DNA of 64,000 nucleotides from NCBI GenBank assembly GCA_965267335.1, contig OZ253953.1, positions 186,001 through 250,000 on the forward strand, written 5' to 3'. Below the pieces are notes generated by a model. That model was not told the origin of the DNA, made no database searches, and saw nothing but the letters and a program-made list of their open reading frames with translations. This DNA is from G965267335 sp965267335. Lineage in GTDB: Bacteria; Bacteroidota; Bacteroidia; Cytophagales; JAAEPT01. Position 1 is the first letter of the stretch; each line of letters begins with the position of its first letter. The translations under genes were made by a program, and so were the position numbers. Of this stretch, positions 28,801 through 35,424 are shown piece after piece.

Positions 28801-30021
28801 AACCCGAATATCCGATACGAAGCAGCTGAAAATGGCTGGCTTACAAAAAGTCCGAGTCAAAATAATCCCTTTAGGCAAAGTAAAAATATAGATTATAACA
28901 TCCGGTCAACGGTAGAGCCATTTAGCGATTTTCGATTACAGGTAAATGTCAAGAGAAACAAGACCAACGAATTTTCAGAAATATTCAGAACCGACACGAG
29001 TATTTACAGCTCAGGAATAGAAGATTATTTTTCTTATAGCCCCTTGAAAAGTGGAGGGTTTAACACGTCATATATTTCACTGCGATCAGCGGGACTATTC
29101 GATCTATCAGGCAACAAATCAGATGAAGTCTTTAGTACATTTGAAAGCAGTCGATATCAGGTAAAACAAATACTCGACAACCGCAATTCAAACTCCGGAG
29201 AATATGGCGTTAATTCTCAGGATGTATTGGTGCCATCATTCCTTGCAGCTTATGGTGGCGGAGGTGTCGACCCGAATAACCTAAACTACGTTCCCAAAAT
29301 ACCTCTCCCCAATTGGAGATTAGATTATGCAGGACTCTCAAGGCTGGAAAAACTAAGAAAAAAATTCTCTTCCATTAACATTACTCATTCCTATCAATCG
29401 ACCTATCAGATATCGAGCTTTACATCATCCCTTGAATATGGTGAAGGCTTCATCTCAGCTAATAGTGATCTGGGCAATTTGGAACAGCTACCTACAGATA
29501 CGAATGGCTCCGGACAATTTATACCCGTATTTGTGGTCAATGAGGTATCGATACAGGAGAGATTTTCACCATTACTTGGCATTAATGTACGTACCAGAAA
29601 TCGCATGAATTTCAAGGTCGAATACAAAACTGATCGCTCCATGACATTGAGCATGGCAAATGCACAAATCACTGAAGTGAATAACAAAGACATCGTAATT
29701 GGCTTTGGATGGACAACTAACAAATTCGTCCTACCATTTAAGTGGGCGCATCGTAAAATTCAACTGAAGCGCGACCTTACCTTCAAGGTAGACTTGTCTT
29801 TCAGAGACACAAGAACCGTACAAAGAACAATAGAAGGACCAAGTGTGGTCACCGCGGGTAACATCAACTTCAGACTCAACCCGAATATTACTTATTCAGT
29901 AAGTGAAAAACTAAACCTGCAAATGTTCTTTGAAAGGTCTTTCAATGAACCAAGAATCTCGAGTTCGTTTAGAAGGTCAAGCACCGCCTTTGGTGTGAGG
30001 TTGAAGTTCTCACTGGCTTAG
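22867..30021 (+). CDS. sprA: Type IX secretion translocon / gliding protein SprA (Sov)
   Basis: A 2384-residue protein starting at a TTG, eight bases after the ruvA stop with TAAGG just upstream; no ATG precedes the signal peptide (NILLLTGLFFFLLNQLAHAQ). The length matches SprA/Sov, the 36-strand outer-membrane barrel of the type IX system. It shows family segments such as VTLDFGARWQRVDNPAIPVR, SFPLKNSLMRGSQNLFGAKV, GASIIDDFEGAETPFDLTRV and, at the end, ITYSVSEKLNLQMFFERSFN before a terminal beta-barrel strand. SprA exports proteins bearing C-terminal sorting domains, of which PorZ in this window is one. It is the last gene of the mltD-like to sprA run. Confidence 0.95.
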   Translation: MQRQTKNILLLTGLFFFLLNQLAHAQVPADSTGNVGDDTYADPLTDPGTNANLGKLMPSNYELKIEVDSNLRKYYIYQKVGDLDYRPVSVMTFQEFAEWDRKRRSQEYWDNPNPFEETEGSSDEPLGFYTRDNSGDTIVEIVPSGNVTLDFGARWQRVDNPAIPVRQQRNGGFDFDQQISMNVVGKIGERLKLTANWDTKATFDFDNSIKIDFIGKDYDIIRTVEAGNVSFPLKNSLMRGSQNLFGAKVGMQFGKLSVTSVMSSQRGKTESITIKGGAQSRNFELRATDYDDYRHFFLSQYFRDNFEKAFEVNATNPNTGFRITRVEVYITNSNTSTENTRNLAGFMDLGEHKASQIYNDALITPTGMNSVDNDANTLFGNILADTTFRQVNNALSEFESAGYVNGVDFEVIKSARKLEQGRDYTFHPDLGYISLTSAIQEEEALAVAFEYTLNGESYKVGELNEDYQSFDEKSVILLKLLKPQSIKTSLPYWDLMMKNIYSLNTSNLNQENFQLRVVYEDDITGVKNPTLQEGALFKDIPLVQVFRMDKLNMNLDFSPDGNFDYVEGATVLPKIGKIVFPVLEPFGDWLVQDPTKSSYQPYYFDPIQEVAFVNKYVFSTLYESTQKDAERTPEQNKFIITGSYQSASSQTVMLPGINIAPGSVVVTSAGIRLREGSDYTVDYTLGRVSIKNEGILASGKEITIQYEKSDLFNFRTKSLFGTRFDYEVNKDFNVGATWLFLNERPLLSRVTIGDEPLKNHMFGADVNFRKKSRIITKAVDFLPGISTKEEADVSFNAEIAGLAPGKSRLTKGASIIDDFEGAETPFDLTRVPIRWNVGSTPLRFSESSAVKDDLTYSYHRAKLAWYNIDNTFYASGNNNLGELPEGDLDNPYFSQYTPQDLFPGKDPQQFQLNQIMFNMAYFPNIRGPYNYNDNPADLNPDGTLANPEDSWAAITRSITFDTDFDAANVQFIEFWLLNPFLSQSVNDGTGGDLYFNLGDISEDVLKDNRHAFENGLPENVENTAWGKVTTQQYLTNAFENDPDTRGLQDVGLDGVSNEEERDTTYFGNMLNNLSGYLTPDALNTLSEDPSSDDFRYYVFPSADEDNRPLLERYADFNGLENNSPANDGSNQFTASNKTTPDNEDLNQDNTISSAEGYYEYHLPITPSTMQVGGHPFIVGERTIDGLTGLNGTPTFVQVRIPIKDPSFYQKFGSIDGFKTIKFLRTYLTGFQDSVILRMAQFQLVASQWIQNTNRLNFDDQAGLGQAEPNPIELNIGTVNIEENSQGTDETSPYVIHDEIIRDQDNTTTIVRQLNEQSLRLQAKDLGEGEYGSVYKDVSLDLINYKRLNMFIHAETADPGTQDGDLVAFFRLGKDRNDNYYQIEVPLTFSNINSNDPDEVWRVENEIDIELDKLVAVKANRNRNGIDTAFSIYSENVDGYKISVIGNPRISEVRSMLIGVRHPYDQDETPKSATIWCNELRVIEFVQKPGMATKMNFTTTLPGLGNLSATFGYVGPNFGGIEDKISQRTREHTLEYGVAANLGIDKFLPKKLGLRLPLYVAMENKSVRPKFNPLDQDMEMGDALEIMDEIGMDDEGFRTKTIAKTKTKTINIQNAQKVSTKPNAKKHPLSTENFKFSAGYTETRATGIGNEDVGRGNNLESHLDQLYTGGVGYSFNMSPKYIEPFKKAKFLDSKALGLIKDININLIPNQINVRGDLNRLYRRTQLYNNELNTLGIQPNYEKRFSFNRTHSVRWNLTKSISAGYTSTANALVDEPNGDKLGDNNITREEYQDSVWKNLQNLGRLKNFSQNVDANYKLPLKKFPLTDWMSADVSYKAGYTWVASPFGQTDTSAQKFEMGHTIQNNQDVSVNGKLDMVQLYNKIPILKKVNTPKGRSRRGRNSRKPDPKIAKGDTLKNGKPRPDINPGLKIFLRTLMSVRNVNIRGSIGSNTTIPGFLPTPTYLGMEDFGAPGIPFILGSQNPNIRYEAAENGWLTKSPSQNNPFRQSKNIDYNIRSTVEPFSDFRLQVNVKRNKTNEFSEIFRTDTSIYSSGIEDYFSYSPLKSGGFNTSYISLRSAGLFDLSGNKSDEVFSTFESSRYQVKQILDNRNSNSGEYGVNSQDVLVPSFLAAYGGGGVDPNNLNYVPKIPLPNWRLDYAGLSRLEKLRKKFSSINITHSYQSTYQISSFTSSLEYGEGFISANSDLGNLEQLPTDTNGSGQFIPVFVVNEVSIQERFSPLLGINVRTRNRMNFKVEYKTDRSMTLSMANAQITEVNNKDIVIGFGWTTNKFVLPFKWAHRKIQLKRDLTFKVDLSFRDTRTVQRTIEGPSVVTAGNINFRLNPNITYSVSEKLNLQMFFERSFNEPRISSSFRRSSTAFGVRLKFSLA

Positions 30022-30133
30022 GGCTACTTCAAAGTTAGTAGAAAAGTGACAGTGTGAGCTTTTCAAATTCACGTATTTGGGATTGGGATTCAGCGTTCGC
30101 CATATATGTTTATACAGCCTGTTGGCATTTTGT

Positions 30134-30817
30134 TTATTTTATGTTCAACCTATATATCTTACTGAACCTGCCTTCATTAGCTTTGTTGGTTTCATCTTTA
30201 TATATGTATGATGAAAGAATAATAATTATTTGATCTCCTCTTTTTGCTGATGATTTAATTGAATTCAAAAAGCTAAGAGATGAAAATTTAGATAATGCTT
30301 TCTTTTCCCTGGTATGAATAATCTCCATTTCTCCAACATCGTATTTAGGTAGCTCGATTAAGTCCCTTTTTAGTTGAGGATCACTGAGGACATTTAACCT
30401 AAGCTTTGTAATATCCCTTCTCTTGATGAAATCATTATCCTTGATTTGACTGTTTTCCAAAGTAAGTTCAACCTTAGGGTAAATTAGCGTTCGACTCATG
30501 AGTTTTATAAGATGTAAAGTATCACGGTCTGGTGTAACCAAATAAAGCGTAACATTTTTTTGATAGGGAATTAAATCAAATTCATGGTTCTTTGATTGAT
30601 TGACTATCTTCCCTCCGCTTGCTGAGATTGAATAGTCCAATGTCGTATCACTTGATACGATCATAAATGGATTTTTTACCCCTTGCCACAAGGAATGAAT
30701 TTGCGGTGATTTGGAATTTAGTGTTGTTCTGTTTTTAATCTTGAATTGTGGATTCTGCCCAAAAGACAGCAAAGTGAAGCATATCTGGAAAAAGAGTAAT
30801 GAAACGAATCGTGTCAT
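30134..30817 (-). CDS. Stand-alone GldM C-terminal-domain-like exported protein
   Basis: A 227-residue protein with a signal peptide (MTRFVSLLFFQICFTLLSFG then Q). The mature sequence resembles the periplasmic C-terminal half of GldM/PorM: an early WQGVKNPFMIVSSD (compare the GVDNPI motif), a beta-rich middle, then IYPKVELTLENSQI, a YDVGEMEII strand, and a closing KRGDQIIII...YRLNIK. It lacks the GldM membrane helix and the first domains, so it cannot be GldM itself. It is convergent with sprA, 112 bases away. A role in type IX secretion or gliding is inferred from similarity and place. Confidence 0.5.
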   Translation of the reverse strand: MTRFVSLLFFQICFTLLSFGQNPQFKIKNRTTLNSKSPQIHSLWQGVKNPFMIVSSDTTLDYSISASGGKIVNQSKNHEFDLIPYQKNVTLYLVTPDRDTLHLIKLMSRTLIYPKVELTLENSQIKDNDFIKRRDITKLRLNVLSDPQLKRDLIELPKYDVGEMEIIHTREKKALSKFSSLSFLNSIKSSAKRGDQIIIILSSYIYKDETNKANEGRFSKIYRLNIK

Positions 30818-30867
30818 GTTTTATTGCATAATGATGTTTGCCGTAAAAGTTACATAATGAATGACAG

Positions 30868-30992
30868 CTCCCAACAAACCATTGTGCGGTTAAAAGCTAC
30901 ACTCACTTTTCATATGACATAAGATAACCTTCCAGCTAAAATGTCGCGCAACGGTTCGGTTGGTTGAGCGTGCATTTTAGCCATTGTTGGAG
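30868..30992. repeat. 125-bp attC-like imperfect inverted-repeat element
   Basis: The ends form an imperfect inverted repeat: CTCCCAACAA (30868-30877) against TTGTTGGAG (30984-30992). Inside, GCTAAAATG (30935-30943) and CATTTTAGC (30973-30981) are a perfect 9-bp inverted repeat flanking GC-rich DNA. Outer YYYAAC/GTTRR ends plus an inner stem resemble an integron attC site, but the outermost bases do not fit the full RYYYAAC/GTTRRRY core. The neighbouring minus-strand gene 31085-31456 would be the associated cassette gene. No integrase is in the window. Confidence 0.4.
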
Positions 30993-31084
30993 TTCGTTTT
31001 TATTTTTTAAGCTTCTACAGAAAAGTGAAAAGGTTCATCACCTTTCATTTCAACTATTATTCTTGAAAATCCGTCTTTTAAGTT

Positions 31085-31456
31085 TTATAAGTCAATTTCC
31101 CACACCATTTTATCCCTCTCAATGTCAATGGGGATTGTCAGAGATTCAAGTCTATATTCTTTTCTTAACTGCTCTTCGGTAATTACCTGTTCACTCTTTG
31201 CAAGGAACGATTTAATGTTAATCCAAATTTTAGGGAATTCCTTTTTGATTTCTTCAAAAGCTCTCTGCTGGTTTTTATTTGACCTCTGATTGTTTGATGC
31301 AATGTACAAGACTACCGGTGTATGTATTGATTCAATTTCAATATCCTTATCAAGATAATAGCACCTTTCAGTTTTGTCATAGGTCGAACCCATCTCACCG
31401 AAGTAAGAATCCTTAATGGCCTGAGTTTTCAGAGCATTTATGAGTCTTCTTATCAT
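31085..31456 (-). CDS. Orphan hypothetical protein
   Basis: A 123-residue soluble protein I do not recognise, with no signal peptide or membrane helix. It has a basic N terminus (MIRRLINALKTQ), a central hydrophobic strand (SIHTPVVLYIAS), a basic helix (NKNQQRAFEEIKKEFPKIW) and a C-terminal strand RLESLTIPIDIERDKMVWEI. The frame is complete with a normal ATG and is the only sensible ORF in its stretch. It lies alone, with the attC-like element just downstream, which fits a mobile cassette gene, though that is inference. Confidence 0.55.
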   Translation of the reverse strand: MIRRLINALKTQAIKDSYFGEMGSTYDKTERCYYLDKDIEIESIHTPVVLYIASNNQRSNKNQQRAFEEIKKEFPKIWINIKSFLAKSEQVITEEQLRKEYRLESLTIPIDIERDKMVWEIDL

Positions 31457-31663
31457 TTTTATAATGAACTACAACAAATCGCTATCAGTATTGCTGATAT
31501 ACAATTTTATTATAACCCAATCTAACGGATTTTTTACGTTATTCATAAATGCCCCGACCAACAAAAACCTTCAACACACGACTATCACAACACCTCTTTA
31601 ACACATTATTTGTATCTGTTTTTTCGAAACTATTGAATAAATTGCCGTTTGAAATAACACCCC

Positions 31664-32101
31664 ATGAAAAAATTATACATCCTCGTTTTAGTAGTATTTT
31701 TCTCCTGCTCTGGAGTATACGCTCAATCGTATTTGTTTGACACAACTGCCATTTCACAGGAATGGGAAAACTATGAGTTGAACAAAGCTGACTACGATGA
31801 GTTCGTAACGAAATTCAAATCAAACCCGGCCATGATGGCTGCATTGGATAGTGCAGTAACCCAAGGAGATCAGGATGCTATATTTTTTCAGAAACTTTTA
31901 AATACCCCTTTCGAAAGTCGGGAGAGCATTAAAGACTACAACGAAGAAGAGGTAAAAGCTGCCGTTTTCGGGCTTAAGAAATCTGAGGAAATGATGAATC
32001 AATTTGATGAACTGAATAAGCAGTTGAAAGAATCGGGGATGTATGAAGATATCAATCTGGATAGCCTCCAGAAAGCCCTGGAACAGATGGGTGGTTATTA
32101 A
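31664..32101 (+). CDS. Small exported helical protein of unknown function
   Basis: A 145-residue protein with a clear signal peptide (MKKLYILVLVVFFSCSGVYA then Q). The Cys at 15 is too early and in the wrong context for a convincing lipobox. The mature ~125 residues are acidic and mainly helical, with a Glu/Met-rich stretch (LKKSEEMMNQFDELNKQLKE) that may be a short coiled coil. I do not recognise a family. It is convergent with the 7TMR-DISM phosphatase gene and stands alone. Confidence 0.6.
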   Translation: MKKLYILVLVVFFSCSGVYAQSYLFDTTAISQEWENYELNKADYDEFVTKFKSNPAMMAALDSAVTQGDQDAIFFQKLLNTPFESRESIKDYNEEEVKAAVFGLKKSEEMMNQFDELNKQLKESGMYEDINLDSLQKALEQMGGY

Positions 32102-32263
32102 TACTTAGCACCACTCAGGTCGTCCTACAGGTTTAGTGTTCAAAATTCAACATTCCTTGTTGGGTGTTTGATATTTCAATTAGAGGATTTGTGCTAAAAA
32201 AATAGACGACAGTATTTATCTGACGAACTGAGTACCTCCCTAGCAGAGATTCTTTCGATATAG

Positions 32264-34291
32264 TTAGAACCTGATCCCCATTACCGTCACATCGTCAATC
32301 TGCTCCTCATCCTTTTTCCAGGTATTAAATGTCGTGGCTAGTATTCCCTGTTGCTTATCCATTGGTTGATGGTGGATGTCCAGCAATAAATCTTTAAAAA
32401 GTTTTTTCATAAACTTCTTTCCCTCCGGCCCACCAAACTGGTCGTGAAATCCATCGGTAAAAGCATAAATACAATCACCCTTTTCCAAATCAAATGAAGT
32501 TGTTTTAAAGTCCTTGTGCCTGGTAGAAGCATCACCGATTGGTTGTCGATCAGCGGCTAGGCTAATCAACTCATTATTCCTCACAATGATCAATGGATTG
32601 TTGGCCCCGGCAAATTCCAGTTTGTTCCCCTCTATTGTAAATAAGGAAAGGTCCATCCCATCCTTAATGTTTATGTCATCATTCTCCTGACGTAATCCAG
32701 CTACGATACCTTTGTGTAGCTCATCCAGAATCGCACCCGGAGAAGTAGTGCCGTTAGTAAAAATACTTTCATTTAGTAATGCATAGCCTATCATACTCAT
32801 AAATCCACCGGGAACACCATGACCGGTACAATCTATCACTCCTAGAATATCCTTCCCCTGGTGCTGTGCGAAGTAGTAAAAATCGCCACTGACTATATCC
32901 CGGGGTTTGTAGTAAATAAATGAGTCCGGATACACTTTTTTTATCGAACTCACCGAAGGAAGAATAGCACTTTGAATATTCTTAGCATAGTTGATACTCG
33001 AAGTGATTTTTTGATTTTTTGACTCTACAATAAGTTTTTGTTCATTCAGCTCCTTAGTACGGTCTTTTACCTTCTGCTCCAGTTCACGGTTGTGTCTGTC
33101 AATAAGTTCCTCTTTTTCCTGAATGGTTTTTCGCACCTGATGAACCAGTGCAAAAGAAAAGAAAATGATTTCCAGTACGGTAGCGAAATTCAGGCTGTAG
33201 AACGTAAACGCACTTGATGGAATAATATCAGCCCGCTCTAACACAGAAATAGAAAACCCTATAAAAAGAAATACATAAGCATACACAAAGAATCTGGCTG
33301 GTATATACCGCTTTCTTATATAGAAGTAGAGACCTGAAACAAAAGCGATCAATAAAGGAGCCAGATCAAAAACATTCTCCTGCACTGGAAATCCCCAAAA
33401 AACTATCGCAATAACAAACCGTATGATTAACAACCCAATAGCTACCCGCAGAATCAAGTGTATTTTTGGGGACTCGGTCTTTAGCTTCAAAAAACTGATC
33501 GTAAACAACAAGGCGCTCAATTCCACGGCAAAAAGTGCAACAGTATGAATATACTTATTGATCCAGGGCTGAGAAGGCCAGAAATATTGAAACCCCATTC
33601 CATCATTAGACATCGAGTATAAAATAATACTCAGGATATACAGGATATGGAATACATAAGACCTGCTTCCTATTCCAATAAGGAAGAGTAAGTTATAAAT
33701 CAGGATGAGCACCATCATCCCATAAAAAATTCCCAACAAATAATACTCTCCCAGCGCGTAATTCAAGAGCTTAGGAAAAGATCGTATCACCGGTACGATC
33801 CAGTTGTTCTTAGAAGATGTCACCCTTATGAAATAGCGTCTGGTCTCTTGAGACTTCAGCTTCAGAATAAACTCAAAGTTTTTGTGGTTTAGTTCTTTTC
33901 TATGAAAGGGTAATGTGCTCCCGACTTCTTTTTTTTGCCACTCCTTATCCTCATCAGGACTGTAAAACGTAATATGATCAATCTCGTGATCAAAAAATTC
34001 TAAAATCCATTGTCCATCGGTGTCTGTTGCATTTTTAACTTGAAATGTAAGCCAATAGGCGGAATTATGATTCCTTGTTAGCAGGCCTGCATTATTGCTG
34101 GATTTGTTGAAATGCTTCAGCGCATCCTCACAGCTATACGATTCAATTGAAAACTGTCTGGAGGTATCCTCAAAAACCTGAACATAATTAGCCCCAACCC
34201 ATTCCTCTGAGGATTCTTCATTTAACTCAATAACTTGAGCAAGGACCAACTGGCTTAGGCCCAGATAAAATGCAATAAGTACGTATCTCAA
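32264..34291 (-). CDS. 7TMR-DISM membrane sensor with SpoIIE/PP2C phosphatase domain
   Basis: I place the start at the TTG at 34291, because a longer TTG start at 34318 overlaps a TAnnTTTG promoter and 34291 opens the signal peptide (RYVLIAFYLGLSQLVLAQ). Domains in order: periplasmic 7TMR-DISMED2-type beta sandwich (about 25-165, with HFNKSSNNAGLLTRNHNSAYW), seven membrane helices (about 175-385), a coiled coil (about 390-440), and a SpoIIE-type Ser/Thr phosphatase (about 455-675, with YKPRDIVSGDFYYF, DCTGHGVPGGFMS, YAFTDGFHDQFG and EEQIDDVTVMGIRF). The metal-binding Asp residues are present. It probably senses an external signal and dephosphorylates an anti-sigma-antagonist-like partner; no such partner is adjacent. 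Confidence 0.85.
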   Translation of the reverse strand: MRYVLIAFYLGLSQLVLAQVIELNEESSEEWVGANYVQVFEDTSRQFSIESYSCEDALKHFNKSSNNAGLLTRNHNSAYWLTFQVKNATDTDGQWILEFFDHEIDHITFYSPDEDKEWQKKEVGSTLPFHRKELNHKNFEFILKLKSQETRRYFIRVTSSKNNWIVPVIRSFPKLLNYALGEYYLLGIFYGMMVLILIYNLLFLIGIGSRSYVFHILYILSIILYSMSNDGMGFQYFWPSQPWINKYIHTVALFAVELSALLFTISFLKLKTESPKIHLILRVAIGLLIIRFVIAIVFWGFPVQENVFDLAPLLIAFVSGLYFYIRKRYIPARFFVYAYVFLFIGFSISVLERADIIPSSAFTFYSLNFATVLEIIFFSFALVHQVRKTIQEKEELIDRHNRELEQKVKDRTKELNEQKLIVESKNQKITSSINYAKNIQSAILPSVSSIKKVYPDSFIYYKPRDIVSGDFYYFAQHQGKDILGVIDCTGHGVPGGFMSMIGYALLNESIFTNGTTSPGAILDELHKGIVAGLRQENDDINIKDGMDLSLFTIEGNKLEFAGANNPLIIVRNNELISLAADRQPIGDASTRHKDFKTTSFDLEKGDCIYAFTDGFHDQFGGPEGKKFMKKLFKDLLLDIHHQPMDKQQGILATTFNTWKKDEEQIDDVTVMGIRF

Positions 34292-34315
34292 CTTTGGTCG
34301 GTTATCGCTCAGTCC

Positions 34316-34323
34316 CAAAGTTA
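34316..34323 (-). promoter_or_regulatory. TAnnTTTG promoter of the 7TMR-DISM phosphatase gene
   Basis: The minus strand reads TAACTTTG, a perfect -7 match. It overlaps the possible TTG start at 34318 and so supports the downstream TTG at 34291, which would have a leader of about 15-20 bases. Confidence 0.5.
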
Positions 34324-34340
34324 GTGGAAAACCCTGAAAA

Positions 34341-35198
34341 CTAAGCTTCTTTTGCTTTGAATAGGTAGAACATGTACTTCTTATACTTCATGAAGTTTTC
34401 ACCATTTCGCTGTCCGGTGAAGTGCTTGTTCTCCATCTTATCCAATTTCTTCTTGAACTTCCATCGCACAATCTTCATAATTTTAGGAACCCTGTCCTCG
34501 GCAAGCGCAAAAACTGATCCCCAGATTGGCTTCAATACATCTGTGGAAAATGTGGCTACCAAATCAATTGTTGGAGCAGTTTCCTTAGTTATATCATTAG
34601 CAACGAGTGTCTCAACAGGAAAAGTTTTCAACTTCTCTTCCCACTCAGCGAACTTATGTCCACCACCTAGTAAACTCTTCCCTGGTGCATCGGTCTGGAA
34701 GAAATCACAGGCCATTATATAGCCACCGGGCTTCAACAACTTAAGCGCACCCGGAATAGAATCGTCCATCGGTATATATTGAAAGCTCTCGCTGAATAAT
34801 ACGAGGTCATACTTTTTATCTGTCTTTATATCCTGAAACTTGCACTGGAAAATATCTACTTTGTCACCCAGCTTTTTCCTGGCATATTCTGTCAAAATCT
34901 CACCTGGCGACACACAATCAACCTCATAGCCACGAGCAACTAGTTCTTCAGCCGTCTTTCCGGATCCGCAACCTACATCAAGAATGGTTTTCACTCCTTC
35001 CGGTATATTGGAAAAAAGCATTTCAGCGTAATTTTCCTGCGCTTTCTTCAGATTAGCAATATCTGTTTCTAATCCGTCTTTAAAATATCCGTAGTGCAGA
35101 TATTCTGTTTTTAGGAAATACTTAAATACCATTAGCCCTGCTTCAAGGCCAACCTCTTTTGAATCAACTTTTCTGTTTTTCTTCTTTCTTCTACCCAT
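34341..35198 (-). CDS. Class I SAM-dependent methyltransferase
   Basis: A 285-residue cytoplasmic protein with a very basic N terminus (GRRKKKNRKV). The SAM-binding motif I is ILDVGCGSGKTAEELVARGY (about residues 71-90), followed by a motif IV-like YDLVLFSESFQYI and post-motif LKLLKPGGYIMACDFF. After the Rossmann core a ~90-residue helical C-terminal region may provide the substrate pocket. The substrate is unknown; the pattern of a leading helical region (FKYFLKTEYLHYGYFKDG) resembles small-molecule or lipid methyltransferases. It lies just upstream of the phosphatase gene on the same strand, but that gene has its own promoter. Confidence 0.75.
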   Translation of the reverse strand: MGRRKKKNRKVDSKEVGLEAGLMVFKYFLKTEYLHYGYFKDGLETDIANLKKAQENYAEMLFSNIPEGVKTILDVGCGSGKTAEELVARGYEVDCVSPGEILTEYARKKLGDKVDIFQCKFQDIKTDKKYDLVLFSESFQYIPMDDSIPGALKLLKPGGYIMACDFFQTDAPGKSLLGGGHKFAEWEEKLKTFPVETLVANDITKETAPTIDLVATFSTDVLKPIWGSVFALAEDRVPKIMKIVRWKFKKKLDKMENKHFTGQRNGENFMKYKKYMFYLFKAKEA

Positions 35199-35424
35199 GG
35201 GTTATAAGACGAGTCAATGCATATAATATTTGACTCTGGTTAAATTCGCATGCAATGTTAGTGATTTACACCATCCTTAGCAACGATTAGTAAGTTTTAG
35301 ACAGGATTACAGTCTCTATGGGCAATTAGTTTGTGGATTGACACGTTGAAGTCAAAATTCACATTTCCAAAACCTATATGTTTATTGAATTTTACTATCT
35401 TCGACCCCTAATATTCTATCGAGC

